Counted from the stretch's first letter, positions 35,451 through 44,658 are shown. The stretch is 64,000 nt of DNA from Flavicella sediminum (GCF_006381105.1 NZ_VDET01000002.1:1646123-1710122), one strand, 5' to 3'. The notes: generated from the letters alone by a model not told the origin. Numbers and translations are program-made.

Positions 35451-36830
35451 TTACAGCAAACCTCTTGCTTTAATTTCTAAATATTTATTAATGGTATCAA
35501 TAGTCAGGTCCTTAGGACTAGAAAGCAAGGTGTGTATTCCGTATTTTTTAAGCTCAGAGACAATTAGTTTTTTGTCATTCATGAATTTTTCCGCGATGGT
35601 TTTATCGTAGATTTCTTGAATTGTTTTGGCAGGTTTGGCAGCAATTTCTTCCAAATGGGTATTCTTAAAAAAGACCACCACTAGCAAATGATTTTTGTTA
35701 ATTCCTCTCAAATAATTCATTTGTCGGTGTACCGCATCTAGGCTTTCAAAATTGGTAAATAGAATAAGCAAACTTCTTTGACGAATGTTTCTTTTAACCG
35801 TTGCATAGAGGTAACTGTAATCCGATTCATGAAAATCGGTTTTTACATTGTACAGCGATTCTAAAATTAAATTCATTTGAGAATTTCTTTTTTCAGCAAC
35901 TACAAAATTGTCTATTTTTTTTGAAAAAGAAAAACTACCTGCTTTGTCGTGTTTTCTTAAGGCCACACTATTAATTATTAAAGAAGCGTTGATGGCGTGG
36001 TCTAACAAACTTAATCCGTCAAAAGGCATTTTCATCACACGACCTTTGTCGATAATAGTATAAATATGCTGTGATTTTTCATCTTGAAATTGATTGACCA
36101 TCAATTGATTTCTTTTGGCAGTGGCCTTCCAATTAATGTCTCTAATAATATCTCCTTGAACGTATTCTTTTATTTGCTCAAATTCAAAAGAATGTCCAAT
36201 GCGTCTAATTTTTTTTATACCATGATGACGAGATTGCTGGTTGAAAGCCAACAAATCGTATTTTTTTAGTTGAAGAAAACTCGGATATGTTTTTACGGTT
36301 TTCGGCGTTTCAAAAGTAAATTTTCTAGAAACAAACCCGATGGACGATTTTGTATAAACCAATAAATCGCCAAAATGGTATTCACCACGTTGGGTTGGTT
36401 TTAGCTCGTAGTTTAGTTTTTTTGTTTCCTGAGGTTTTAATTTATGCGTTAAAGAAAAATCTCTAATTTGAAATTGAAAGGGAAGTTCGTCAATAATTGT
36501 AGCAATAATAGCTATCGTATATCGGTTTTCAATAGTAATAGAAATAGGGTTTTGATCTCCGTTTGAAAATTTTTCGGGTAAAATTCGAGTAGCTTCAATG
36601 CCCTTTGCTACAAAATACAATGTGAAACCGTCCAACAAAAAGATAAGACTCACCGCAAATAAAAAAAGTTTGCTAAAAAGAAATAAACTTGGATAGATAA
36701 ATCCAAACATAAACAGCACAATACAAGCCATAAGCACATAAAAAAAACGATTGTTTATGTGTAGTGAGTTGAAAAACTGAGCCAATTTTGCTTGTATGCC
36801 AGTTGTTTTTTCTTTTGGTTGCGACTTCAT
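35451..36830 (-). CDS. DUF58 domain protein (MoxR-associated)
   Basis: Membrane protein of 459 residues with two helices near the N-terminus (about 30-75) and a DUF58/von Willebrand A-like domain. The hallmark YVQGDIIRDINWKATAKRNQLMVNQF is split over about residues 215-240, followed by an Asp in the IIDKGR strand. DUF58 proteins are regular partners of MoxR ATPases and DUF4129 proteins. It overlaps nothing and lies 3 nt after moxR, so they are surely co-transcribed. The role, probably in envelope or protein-complex maturation, is not defined. Confidence 0.9.
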   Translation of the reverse strand: MKSQPKEKTTGIQAKLAQFFNSLHINNRFFYVLMACIVLFMFGFIYPSLFLFSKLFLFAVSLIFLLDGFTLYFVAKGIEATRILPEKFSNGDQNPISITIENRYTIAIIATIIDELPFQFQIRDFSLTHKLKPQETKKLNYELKPTQRGEYHFGDLLVYTKSSIGFVSRKFTFETPKTVKTYPSFLQLKKYDLLAFNQQSRHHGIKKIRRIGHSFEFEQIKEYVQGDIIRDINWKATAKRNQLMVNQFQDEKSQHIYTIIDKGRVMKMPFDGLSLLDHAINASLIINSVALRKHDKAGSFSFSKKIDNFVVAEKRNSQMNLILESLYNVKTDFHESDYSYLYATVKRNIRQRSLLILFTNFESLDAVHRQMNYLRGINKNHLLVVVFFKNTHLEEIAAKPAKTIQEIYDKTIAEKFMNDKKLIVSELKKYGIHTLLSSPKDLTIDTINKYLEIKARGLL

Positions 36831-36833
36831 GTT

Positions 36834-37823
36834 TTATCTTGGAATTTCAACAGTCTTTAAAATGTCTTGAATAATTTGGGCAGCCGTAATTCCTTCCATT
36901 TCTCTTTCAGGAGTGACAATGACACGGTGTATTAAAATTGGAATTGCCACCTGTTTGATATCTTCAGGAGTTACAAAATCTCTACCATTAATGGCTGCTA
37001 GGGCTTTACTCGCTTTTAATAAGGCAAGAGAAGCTCTTGGTGACGCGCCCAAATACAAAAAGGCATTAGAACGTGTGTTGGTAATAATTTCTGCAATGTA
37101 TTTGATCAAGTGTGGTTCTATAATAATTTGTTTGATCAATTGCTGATAGGCTACAATTTTTTCTTTGGAAAGACTGTTGGTAATCTGAGCTAATTTGGTG
37201 GTTTTTAATTCATGCTCTCGTGTAATAATTTCAATTTCCTCCTCAAACGTAGGATAGTCAATTGTAATTTTAAATAAAAATCGGTCTAATTGCGCTTCTG
37301 GTAATTTATAAGTTCCTTCCTGTTCAATTGGGTTTTGCGTTGCCAAAATCATATAAGGCGATTCTAAAGGATATTTGTTGCCATCAATTGTGACTTGCTG
37401 TTCTTCCATGACTTCAAAAAGAGCTGCTTGCGTTTTTGCAGGCGCTCTGTTAATTTCATCGGTCAATAATATATTGGCAAACACAGGGCCTTTTTTAAAC
37501 TCAAATTCGGCTTCTTTTAAATTAAAAATAGAAGTTCCTAATACATCCGAAGGCATTAAATCTGGCGTAAACTGAATTCGGCCAAAATCGGTGTTTAAAG
37601 TCTTGGCTAAAAGTTTTGCAGTGATGGTTTTGGCAACACCAGGAACTCCTTCTAATAAAACATGACCTTCAGCAAACAAGGCAACTATCAGCAAATTGGC
37701 CACCTGTTTTTGTCCGACAATAACTTTTGAAAGTTCTGCTTTTATTTTTTCTACATTTTCTTGCAATTCTCTTAGATCTAGTCTGTTGTTGAATTGAAAG
37801 TCTTGTGTTGTTTCATTTTCCAT
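36834..37823 (-). CDS. MoxR-family AAA+ ATPase
   Basis: Chaperone-like ATPase of 329 residues. Walker A is GVPGVAKT (about 60-67). Walker B is ILLTDEINRAPAKTQAAL, with VMEEQQVT next to it. Sensor 1 is LATQNPIEQEGTYKLPEAQLDRF. The C-terminal lid contains LGASPRASLALLKASKALA. The family acts with VWA or DUF58 proteins to assemble metalloenzymes or membrane complexes. It lies 11 nt after the DUF4350 gene in an unbroken unit running from 40710 down to 35451. Confidence 0.94.
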   Translation of the reverse strand: MENETTQDFQFNNRLDLRELQENVEKIKAELSKVIVGQKQVANLLIVALFAEGHVLLEGVPGVAKTITAKLLAKTLNTDFGRIQFTPDLMPSDVLGTSIFNLKEAEFEFKKGPVFANILLTDEINRAPAKTQAALFEVMEEQQVTIDGNKYPLESPYMILATQNPIEQEGTYKLPEAQLDRFLFKITIDYPTFEEEIEIITREHELKTTKLAQITNSLSKEKIVAYQQLIKQIIIEPHLIKYIAEIITNTRSNAFLYLGASPRASLALLKASKALAAINGRDFVTPEDIKQVAIPILIHRVIVTPEREMEGITAAQIIQDILKTVEIPR

Positions 37824-37834
37824 AATTATATAAA

Positions 37835-39031
37835 TTATTGATTTTTATAGAATTCGTTAATTTTTTTATTCAGTCGAAGCAAAGGTTCTTCTGTTGTGTA
37901 ATGGTGTTTTTTCATGTTCACAATCATTTGAATCAAAGCTTCCGTTTCTTTTAAATCGGTATTGGATTTACGAGCCAACTTGTTTATAAAATCTTCATCT
38001 AGCTTGTCTGTAGATAAATGATATTGACTTCTAATATGTTCTAAGAAATACCTTATTTTCTTTTGGATGATGTTATTTGTATCTGCAGATTCTTGGTACA
38101 AATTACTTACTGTTTGTACAAATTCAGTAGTCGTGTTCGAAACTACGGGGAGTATGGGTATGATACGTTGTCGGCGCTTGCTGTTAAATAGTAAAAATAA
38201 AGCCAGAGTTACCAAAGCTAAATACCAGCTCCAACGTAAACTTGGTTGAGAAAGAATATAACGCAAAGGAGAATTGCTAAGATCGGGGTCTCGTTTAAAA
38301 ACTTGATCGAAAAGAATATCTTCCTTAGGAATATAGGATAAGGTGGTATTTATATAATTAAAATTTGTTGCTTTTAGCAATTGGTAGTTGGTAAATATTT
38401 CAGGGTTGGTATGCAGATATACGATTCCTTTTTTAAATGGAATTCCCACAAAATTAGTTCGTTTTTTTTGTTTCGAATTGATATAGTACCCTAATTTTTT
38501 ATTGGCTAAGGTGTCTTTTATATAGGAATTGTTGTTTTCCATTTTACTGTCAAACACCAAGCTGTCAGAAGTATAGTTCAAATGCAAAACATGTTTTGTT
38601 TCATCGAATTTTCTTTCGTCATATTGAATTTGAAAATTCAAAGTATCTTTTAAATGATTGCCAAAATGTACTGCAGAAATAAAAGCCGTATTTCCTTGTG
38701 CAATAAAAGCTAGTAAGGAATTTACTGAGGTTTTATCAGGTGAAAAATTTTCAGAGATGCTTATATAATTGGTGCTATCAGAGGTATATATTTCTTTATT
38801 GGCTTTGGCATACTGATAAAAGGTAACCGGTATTTTTTCAATTTTTTTAGTGGAGAACCAAGAAGGCAATTGTTCAAATAAAATTTTAGTATCCAATGGG
38901 TTGGTGGTACTTTCATCAAAGCGATGACTCCAGTCTGGGGTTTGCGGTCCTGTTTTGCTTAGAATTACAAGAAGTATATACACAAGGATGACCGTGATTA
39001 AAATAATTTTTCCTTTGCTATTCATGTCCAA
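37835..39031 (-). CDS. DUF4350 domain membrane protein
   Basis: A 398-residue protein with a membrane helix at each end of an extracytoplasmic domain (about 10-25 and 268-285). The domain holds DTKILFEQLPSWFS and a GATase-like fold (NTAFISAVHFGN), as expected of DUF4350. The cytoplasmic C-terminus is helical. It overlaps the end of the DUF4129 gene by 14 nt. It is a constant member of the MoxR-DUF58-DUF4129 cluster in Bacteroidota, with no assigned biochemical role. Confidence 0.82.
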   Translation of the reverse strand: MDMNSKGKIILITVILVYILLVILSKTGPQTPDWSHRFDESTTNPLDTKILFEQLPSWFSTKKIEKIPVTFYQYAKANKEIYTSDSTNYISISENFSPDKTSVNSLLAFIAQGNTAFISAVHFGNHLKDTLNFQIQYDERKFDETKHVLHLNYTSDSLVFDSKMENNNSYIKDTLANKKLGYYINSKQKKRTNFVGIPFKKGIVYLHTNPEIFTNYQLLKATNFNYINTTLSYIPKEDILFDQVFKRDPDLSNSPLRYILSQPSLRWSWYLALVTLALFLLFNSKRRQRIIPILPVVSNTTTEFVQTVSNLYQESADTNNIIQKKIRYFLEHIRSQYHLSTDKLDEDFINKLARKSNTDLKETEALIQMIVNMKKHHYTTEEPLLRLNKKINEFYKNQ

Positions 39032-39746
39032 TTTGTTTTAAAAATTGACGATACAAATTTGCTGTGGTTTCATATTCACTTTCGTTAACTGAAAATTCAC
39101 CATACCAAATATAGGTGTAGTAGTAGGAAACACGTTTAAAGCTTTGGTAAAACTCGGTAGCCTCCATTTCAAATAAATAATCAATGTTTGTTTTTTCAGG
39201 AGTGTAGGTAATTAGCCCTTTTTCATTGGCTTGTTTTAGGAGCCATAAATAGTAGTAACGTACGGCCAATCGGTAATCTTTGTTTTGAATAGCTTCTTCA
39301 ATTAAGTTTTCAAAATTGACCAAAGCAATATTTTCTTCAATAGTAGAATTTATAGAATTTGGATGGTTTTTCTTTTTGCCAAAGATCCAACGTCCTTCCT
39401 TGTTTAAAATTATTTTGACCAGTATGTAGACTGCCATTATGAGAATTAATAGATAAATACCATATTTTAGATAATTAAATATAGCGCTAGCACCTTCTGT
39501 AGTTGTTTCAAATAAATTGGCCAAACGATTTAAAATCCAATTTTTAAGTTTTGTAAAAAAGGAAGGTTCAAACTCATAGATATAATTGGCATCCGTATAG
39601 TGTTGTTTGAAGGAATCGTCAATTTTCCGAAGCTGAGTCGGTGTGCTCGAAACCAAAGTAGTGTCTATTGCGGGCAAGCTATTTTGTGCGAACAAAAAAT
39701 TACTGCAAACAAAAAACACAAAAACTATTTTATTTTTTAAGGCCAA
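39018..39746 (-). CDS. DUF4129 domain membrane protein
   Basis: Probable membrane protein of 242 residues with a signal peptide (ending LFAQ), one central helix (about 95-115) and the C-terminal DUF4129 region: RLAVRYYYLWLLKQANEKGLI, then YEMEATEFYQSFKRVSYYYTYIWYGEF in two parts. There is no ATG near the start. A TTG at 39746 gives a compact signal peptide and a 17-nt overlap with the SpoIIM gene; a TTG at 39788 is also possible. It is part of the MoxR cluster. Confidence 0.78.
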   Translation of the reverse strand: MALKNKIVFVFFVCSNFLFAQNSLPAIDTTLVSSTPTQLRKIDDSFKQHYTDANYIYEFEPSFFTKLKNWILNRLANLFETTTEGASAIFNYLKYGIYLLILIMAVYILVKIILNKEGRWIFGKKKNHPNSINSTIEENIALVNFENLIEEAIQNKDYRLAVRYYYLWLLKQANEKGLITYTPEKTNIDYLFEMEATEFYQSFKRVSYYYTYIWYGEFSVNESEYETTANLYRQFLKQIGHE

Positions 39747-40710
39747 TTTCTGTGTGTATTTTTTTGTGAACAATAAAAGGATAAACAAGGTAGTAATAGG
39801 AAATTAAACTTAGGGTACCCAAAATGATACATAGCGCTAAAAGGATAGGCATATCATTGGCATATCGAGTAATAAAACCTTCTAAAAAACCGGCTGCAAT
39901 GGTAAAAGGAAATGTGCTAATGACAATTTTAATACTGTTTCTTAAACCTGTTTTAAAGGAGTTTAATCGTGTATGTGTTTTAGGGAATAAAATACTGGCT
40001 CCTAGTATAAAACCTGCGGCTCCTTCAATAACAATAGCAAATATTTCCATGGCACCATGAATCCAAATACCTTTTACACTTTTCCAAAAAACACCCTGTT
40101 GTTCAAAAAAGTATTGAAAGGCGCCCAGCATAATTCCGTTTTGTAATAAAACATAGCCAGTGCCAATTCCGCCAGAAATTCCAAAAGCAAAACTTGTAAG
40201 TCCCACTTTTAAATTATTAAAGGTTATTCCAATAAAACTACCCCAATTGCTCCCGCCTTTGTAGATGGCTGTTGGATTTCCATTTTCAATATTCTTTAGA
40301 GTGGTGTTTACATAGTCGTCACCTAAAATTAAGCGGACAAAACTATCTTCATGCATGGCAGAAATTACACCTATTAAAACGGAGAGTCCAAAAACAACAA
40401 AGGCATAAAGCATATACCTTTTATAGGTATAAAGAAGTAGCGGTATTTCGGTTTTAAAAAAATAGAGGAAATGATTGCTTTCTTGTCGCTTGGTTTGGTA
40501 AATTCTTTGAAATACTTTTACCGCAAGATCATTTAAATAAACAATGAGTTTACTTTTTTTATAGTATGTTTGTGCATAAGCCAAATCATTGATCAGGTGC
40601 AAATACAATCTCGCTAATTCATCAGGGTTATCTGTTTTTTTTTGCTTGATTGCTTTTTCAAATTGCAACCATTTTTCTTTATTTAGCTTAATGAATGCTA
40701 TCTCTCTCAT
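39730..40710 (-). CDS. SpoIIM/DUF95 family membrane protein
   Basis: Integral membrane protein of 326 residues related to stage II sporulation protein M. MREIAFIKLNKEKWLQFE is the usual opening, then a helical cytoplasmic part, then about six membrane helices with GIGTGYVLLQNGIMLGAF and WIHGAMEIFAIVIEGAAGFILG. The ATG at 40710 is chosen over an in-frame upstream codon because it matches the family N-terminus and leaves room for the divergent RDD gene at 40734. In Bacteroidota it accompanies MoxR and DUF58; sporulation is not implied. Confidence 0.87.
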   Translation of the reverse strand: MREIAFIKLNKEKWLQFEKAIKQKKTDNPDELARLYLHLINDLAYAQTYYKKSKLIVYLNDLAVKVFQRIYQTKRQESNHFLYFFKTEIPLLLYTYKRYMLYAFVVFGLSVLIGVISAMHEDSFVRLILGDDYVNTTLKNIENGNPTAIYKGGSNWGSFIGITFNNLKVGLTSFAFGISGGIGTGYVLLQNGIMLGAFQYFFEQQGVFWKSVKGIWIHGAMEIFAIVIEGAAGFILGASILFPKTHTRLNSFKTGLRNSIKIVISTFPFTIAAGFLEGFITRYANDMPILLALCIILGTLSLISYYYLVYPFIVHKKIHTEIGLKK

Positions 40711-40733
40711 AGAGAAACAAATTACACCAATAT

Positions 40734-41480
40734 ATGGCAGAAATACAAATAAACACAACCCAAAATGTAAACATCAGTTTTATTGCCGCAGAAGCTGGCG
40801 AACGTATTTTAGCTTGGTTTATAGATGTGTTAATTAAAATAGCATATTTAAGCGTAATTTTTGGTGTGGTCTTTGGCGTTTTTACAAATGGTTTAGATGC
40901 TGTAGCGGATGATCAATGGAGTAGGATTGCTTTTGTAATTGTATTGGCGAGTCCTGTTATTGTATATACCTTGGTTTTAGAAAGTTTGTTAAGTGGTCAA
41001 ACCATAGGAAAGCGGATTGTTCGCATACAAGTCGTAAAAATTGATGGTTACCAAGCTAGTTTTCTAGACTTTTTTATTCGTTGGGTAATGCGGATTGTGG
41101 ATATAAATTTATTTTCAGGTATTGTTGCTTTGGTTAGTATTGGAAGTACCAAATACCATCAGCGAGTAGGAGATATAGCTTCAGGAACTGCAGTTATTAC
41201 TAGGAAAAACAAAATAAATATAGATCAAACTATTTTGTTAGAATTGGATGAAGCATACCGGCCGACTTATTTTTCGGTGATAAAATTGTCAGACAATGAT
41301 ATGCGAATTGTAAAGGAGAATTATGAAAACTCCAAAAAACTAGGCGATCATAAAGTAATTTTAAAAATCAAAGAAAAAGTTATAAATGTGATTGGAGAAG
41401 AACCGATAAAGGAACACAATGCTTCTTTGTTTTTAGAAACTGTTATAAAGGACTATAATTATTTTACCAAAAATATGTAA
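40734..41480 (+). CDS. RDD family membrane protein
   Basis: A 248-residue membrane protein of the RDD family. The family residues appear as AGERILAWFIDVLIK and GKRIVRIQVVKIDGYQASFLDFFIRWVMRIVD, with three or four helices in the first 140 residues and a cytoplasmic charged tail. It is divergent from the SpoIIM gene with only 23 nt between the start codons, so both promoters must overlap coding sequence. RDD proteins in this setting go with the MoxR cluster. Transport function is not shown. Confidence 0.87.
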   Translation: MAEIQINTTQNVNISFIAAEAGERILAWFIDVLIKIAYLSVIFGVVFGVFTNGLDAVADDQWSRIAFVIVLASPVIVYTLVLESLLSGQTIGKRIVRIQVVKIDGYQASFLDFFIRWVMRIVDINLFSGIVALVSIGSTKYHQRVGDIASGTAVITRKNKINIDQTILLELDEAYRPTYFSVIKLSDNDMRIVKENYENSKKLGDHKVILKIKEKVINVIGEEPIKEHNASLFLETVIKDYNYFTKNM

Positions 41481-41481
41481 T

Positions 41482-41513
41482 AAAAAAAGACAGCTAGCCA
41501 GCTGTCTTTTTTT
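41482..41513. terminator. Bidirectional terminator
   Basis: AAAAAAAGACAGCT and AGCTGTCTTTTTTT form a perfect stem with a four-base loop between convergent genes (RDD and DUF805). Confidence 0.93.
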
Positions 41514-41520
41514 ATATAAT

Positions 41521-41931
41521 TTATTCTTCTGTTACACCAATGGCGTCCAGTTCGTCATAAGGTTTTTTGGGATCTGGTCCATATTTATTTTTTCCAACGG
41601 TTCCTTCTTTAATGGTAAGAATCAGAAACCAAATACTGCCAATAAATGGAATGAAATAAATTAAAACATGACTTCCCGTTTTATCGATGTCGTGCATTCT
41701 TCTTACAGCCAAAGAAATAGTTGGAACAATACTTCCCAGAAAGTACAAGCCTAAAAGACTTGATAGGAGTGTAGAAAAGATACTTTCCTCAGGAAGATCT
41801 AATATTCCCATAAATGTAGAAAAAGCCAATAGAATCAGTATTTGAAAAAGTGCATACATCCAATACTCTTTCCGTCTAGCTCGTCCGTTAAATGTTGCGT
41901 AGTTTTTAAACGCAAGTAGATACCAATTCAT
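41521..41931 (-). CDS. DUF805 family membrane protein (copy 2)
   Basis: Small membrane protein of 136 residues with four helices. The family pattern is complete: MNWYLLAFKNYATFNGRARRKEYW is split between the N-terminus and helix 1, RRMHDIDKTG lies before helix 3, and NKYGPDPKKP lies at the C-terminus. It is a tandem paralogue of the gene 4 nt upstream. The DUF805 function is unknown. Confidence 0.9.
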   Translation of the reverse strand: MNWYLLAFKNYATFNGRARRKEYWMYALFQILILLAFSTFMGILDLPEESIFSTLLSSLLGLYFLGSIVPTISLAVRRMHDIDKTGSHVLIYFIPFIGSIWFLILTIKEGTVGKNKYGPDPKKPYDELDAIGVTEE

Positions 41932-41935
41932 GTTT

Positions 41936-42340
41936 TTATGCTTGTGCGGTACCTATTTCTTCTAATTCGTCGCTAGGGTTTTTAGGGTTTGGACCGTATT
42001 TGTTCGCGCCTTCTTTGCTATCTGTGCAAAAAAGTACAAGTAACCAAATAATACCGACTAAAGGAATCAATGAAATAAATAAAAACCATCCGCTTTTACC
42101 TACATCATGTAAACGTCTTACAGAAAGGGATAAATTAGGAACAATAGTTGCCAAGGCATAAAGTGCGTAGATGTATCCATAAATAATCACATCACTAAAG
42201 CTTAAGCCTAAAGCGTAATCAAGTGCCATACAAATATATATTGCAATGGTGTTTATCAGTGCAAACATCCAATATTCTTTTCTTCTAGCTCTTCCGTTAA
42301 AGTCAGCGTATTTTTTAAACGCCATAAAATACCAATTCAT
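41936..42340 (-). CDS. DUF805 family membrane protein (copy 1)
   Basis: Paralogue of the next gene, 134 residues, with the same N-terminus (MNWYFMAFKKYADFNGRARR), RRLHDVGKSGW, and NKYGPNPKNP. Four membrane helices are predicted. The pair arose by tandem duplication and is probably co-transcribed. Relatives occur in many bacteria, often in multiple copies, without known function. Confidence 0.9.
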   Translation of the reverse strand: MNWYFMAFKKYADFNGRARRKEYWMFALINTIAIYICMALDYALGLSFSDVIIYGYIYALYALATIVPNLSLSVRRLHDVGKSGWFLFISLIPLVGIIWLLVLFCTDSKEGANKYGPNPKNPSDELEEIGTAQA

Positions 42341-42402
42341 AGTTTTATTTTTTTAGTTAAAATTGAAGAACAAATTTAGGGAAATAAAATGAAGTGTCAA
42401 TT

Positions 42403-43476
42403 TCACTCTTTTAACCAAGCTTGTAAGCCACCTGTCAGACTTTTTGCATTTTTATTAGGGTATTTCTCTAAAAATATTTTAGTAGCAATTAGACTTCTTT
42501 GTCCGACTTCACAATAAAATATAAGATGGTCAAGGTTTTTAAGTTCTTCTAATTTTTGATGTAGCTCATGTAATGGAATATGTAAGCCGCCAATGTTTAA
42601 GTTTTCACGTTCCATTAGTTTGCGCACATCTATGAGTTGAACTTTTTCAAAAGCTAATTTTTCTTTTAATTGCTTTGTGCTAATTTCAATGCTATCATTG
42701 TTTTCGATGCCGCAAAAAAAATCATAATCAATTAGTTTTTCAACTATTATGGAAGGATTTTTTTTAAAATTAAGAATGTTCTGTTGTAAATTAAGGGTGT
42801 TTAGCGAAAGTAATTTTCCGCTTAGGACTTCACCAATTCCGCAAATTATTTTAAGGACTTCATTGGCTTGGTAGCAACCAATAATACCGGGTAAAACACC
42901 CAATACGCCAATGTCGGAACAATTAGGAATACTGTTGGCTTTTGGAGGTTCTGGAAAAAGGCATCGGTAGCTTGGTCCATTTTTATAATTAAAGACACTT
43001 ACCTGACCTTCAAATTTAAAAATAGCACCAAAAACGAGCGGTTTGTTGCAAAGAACAGCTGCGTCATTTGTCAGGTATCGTGTTTGGAAATTGTCCGATC
43101 CATCCACAATAACATCATATTGATTAAAAAGAGCTAAAGCATTATCCGAATTTAAATAGCTTTGATGTGTTTTAAAAGTGACAAACGGGTTGGTTTGTTG
43201 CAGTCGTTCTTTGGCGCAAATTACTTTGGGCTTTCCAATGTCGTTTGTTGTAAAAAGAATTTGTCTTTGTAAATTACTCTGTGCTACAACATCATTGTCA
43301 ATAATTCCAATAGTGCCAACACCAGCTGCCGTTAAATACTGTAAAATAGGACAGCCTAAGCCTCCGGCACCTACTACGAGTACTTTAGCGTTCTTTAATT
43401 TTTCTTGTCCTGATATTCCTATTTCACTTAAAATAAAATGGCGGTTGTATTGTTTTTTTTCTTCGGAAGAAAACAT
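42403..43476 (-). CDS. ThiF/MoeB-type adenylyltransferase fused to rhodanese domain
   Basis: E1-like enzyme of 357 residues that adenylates the C-terminus of a ubiquitin-like sulfur carrier (MoaD or ThiS type). The nucleotide site is VLVVGAGGLGCPILQYL, with NLQRQILF, DGSDNFQTRYLTNDA, and the PNCSDIGVLGVLPG loop. The C-terminal roughly 100 residues are a rhodanese domain with FYCEVGQRS, where the Cys could supply the sulfur. No thi, moa or other cofactor gene lies nearby, so the pathway (molybdopterin, thiamine or another) cannot be decided here. Confidence 0.9.
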   Translation of the reverse strand: MFSSEEKKQYNRHFILSEIGISGQEKLKNAKVLVVGAGGLGCPILQYLTAAGVGTIGIIDNDVVAQSNLQRQILFTTNDIGKPKVICAKERLQQTNPFVTFKTHQSYLNSDNALALFNQYDVIVDGSDNFQTRYLTNDAAVLCNKPLVFGAIFKFEGQVSVFNYKNGPSYRCLFPEPPKANSIPNCSDIGVLGVLPGIIGCYQANEVLKIICGIGEVLSGKLLSLNTLNLQQNILNFKKNPSIIVEKLIDYDFFCGIENNDSIEISTKQLKEKLAFEKVQLIDVRKLMERENLNIGGLHIPLHELHQKLEELKNLDHLIFYCEVGQRSLIATKIFLEKYPNKNAKSLTGGLQAWLKE

Positions 43477-43645
43477 TGAGTGCTGCTATGTTTAATGAAA
43501 ATTAATACCTCAAAAGTACTTGTTTTTTAGAGGGAAGCCAATATTATTTTTATAGAGAATTATTTTTTTTCTAAAACACTCTAATTCAAACAGATAAAAT
43601 TGAAGGTTTTTTGAGTTTTCTTTCGGTTTTTCGGTTGTTTTTTCG

Positions 43646-43653
43646 TATGTTTG
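43646..43653 (+). promoter_or_regulatory. Predicted -7 element for the small membrane protein
   Basis: TATGTTTG matches TAnnTTTG and lies about 68 nt upstream of the ATG at 43722. The -33 element is weak. Confidence 0.5.
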
Positions 43654-43721
43654 TAGAGTTAAAAGCATTTGAATAATCTACCCCATCTTTTACAATGTTT
43701 AATCTTTAAAAACACGTAATT

Positions 43722-43928
43722 ATGGACATAAAAAACTACTCAATTGAATCTGGTAAAACAGTAACTCAGAACGGCGGATTCCTGTCATCTGTTCAAAGCT
43801 TTATCGCTGAGAAAGGAGAGGGGTTGAATTTGTTTCAAAAAGTAATGCTTTCGCTCTATGTTTTAATGACCTTCTTTTTCTTTTTGTCGGCAATCTACTT
43901 TGTTTTGACAAAAGGATTTAAGTACTAA
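43722..43928 (+). CDS. Small single-helix membrane protein
   Basis: A 68-residue protein: a polar N-terminal half, then one membrane helix (about 40-62) ending in GFKY. It has its own predicted promoter and a terminator at 43982, so it looks like a real single-gene unit rather than a chance reading frame. I do not recognise a family. No cysteines or catalytic residues are present. Confidence 0.6.
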   Translation: MDIKNYSIESGKTVTQNGGFLSSVQSFIAEKGEGLNLFQKVMLSLYVLMTFFFFLSAIYFVLTKGFKY

Positions 43929-43981
43929 TAAAGTTGAAAATACAAGTTTGTACATCTGGTGTTATTGTGTAAACGAGGAAG

Positions 43982-44018
43982 TCCAAGTTGTGTATTCATA
44001 CAGCTTGGATTTTTTTTG
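43982..44018 (+). terminator. Terminator after the small membrane protein
   Basis: TCCAAG and CTTGGA form the base of an imperfect hairpin, followed by a run of eight T residues. Confidence 0.75.
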
Positions 44019-44109
44019 TTTCCCTGTAATGAATTGTCCTATTTATGTTCAAAAGCACTTGTTTTAAAATGTTAATGCTTTTCATTTTTGTAAATCGGAT
44101 AATTGTTGT

Positions 44110-44117
44110 TATATTTG
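44110..44117 (+). promoter_or_regulatory. Predicted promoter of rimP-nusA-infB
   Basis: TATATTTG matches TAnnTTTG, and TTG at 44088-44090 is 19 nt upstream, matching the -33 element. The transcript would start near 44124. Confidence 0.8.
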
Positions 44118-44148
44118 CACCGTAAAAATCAAGATTATTGAAGATGAA

Positions 44149-44173
44149 GGGGACTTACAAGTCCCCTCTTTTT
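44149..44173 (+). terminator. Leader hairpin with T run before rimP (possible attenuator)
   Basis: GGGGACTT and AAGTCCCC form a tight GC-rich stem followed by TCTTTTT, 11 nt before the rimP start. It has the form of an intrinsic terminator inside the 5' leader. Hairpins of this form recur upstream of rimP in Bacteroidota, as I recall, so it may control the operon. Confidence 0.6.
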
Positions 44174-44183
44174 ATACTAAACG

Positions 44184-44645
44184 ATGAATAGAGAGCTAGT
44201 AAAGCAATTAGTGGAGGACGCAATAAGTGAGGATGAATCATTGTTTTTGATAGATTTGGAGTTTTTGCCAGATAGTAAAATTTCAATATTTATTGATGGT
44301 GATAACGGTGTTCCTTTGAACGAATGTATTCGAGTAAGTAGAGCCGTTGAAAATAATTTAGATAGAGAAGAAGAGGATTTTAGTTTAGAAGTAAGTTCTC
44401 CGGATATTACAAAACCTTTGGTTGTTCTTCGTCAATATGTAAAAAATATAGGAAGAACCTTGACAATTAAAACAGCAGAAGCTAAATTTGAAGGTGTATT
44501 GCATGAAGTTTTAGAAGATGCAATTGTTTTGAAATGGAAAGCTAGAGAGCCAAAACCTATTGGGAAAGGTAAAGTAACAGTTGAGAAAACGGAAAGTATT
44601 TCGTTTGATAAGATAGTAGAAGCAAAAGTGAAGCTAATTTTTTAA
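44184..44645 (+). CDS. rimP: Ribosome maturation factor RimP
   Basis: Cytoplasmic factor for 30S subunit maturation, 153 residues. The N-terminal domain has FLIDLEFLPDSKISIFIDGDNGVPLNECIRVSR in consecutive strands, with EVSSPDITKPL closing it. The C-terminal SH3-like barrel runs from about residue 85. It is the first gene of the canonical rimP-nusA-infB operon, 13 nt before nusA. Confidence 0.95.
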   Translation: MNRELVKQLVEDAISEDESLFLIDLEFLPDSKISIFIDGDNGVPLNECIRVSRAVENNLDREEEDFSLEVSSPDITKPLVVLRQYVKNIGRTLTIKTAEAKFEGVLHEVLEDAIVLKWKAREPKPIGKGKVTVEKTESISFDKIVEAKVKLIF

Positions 44646-44658
44646 GATTAACGAAGAA

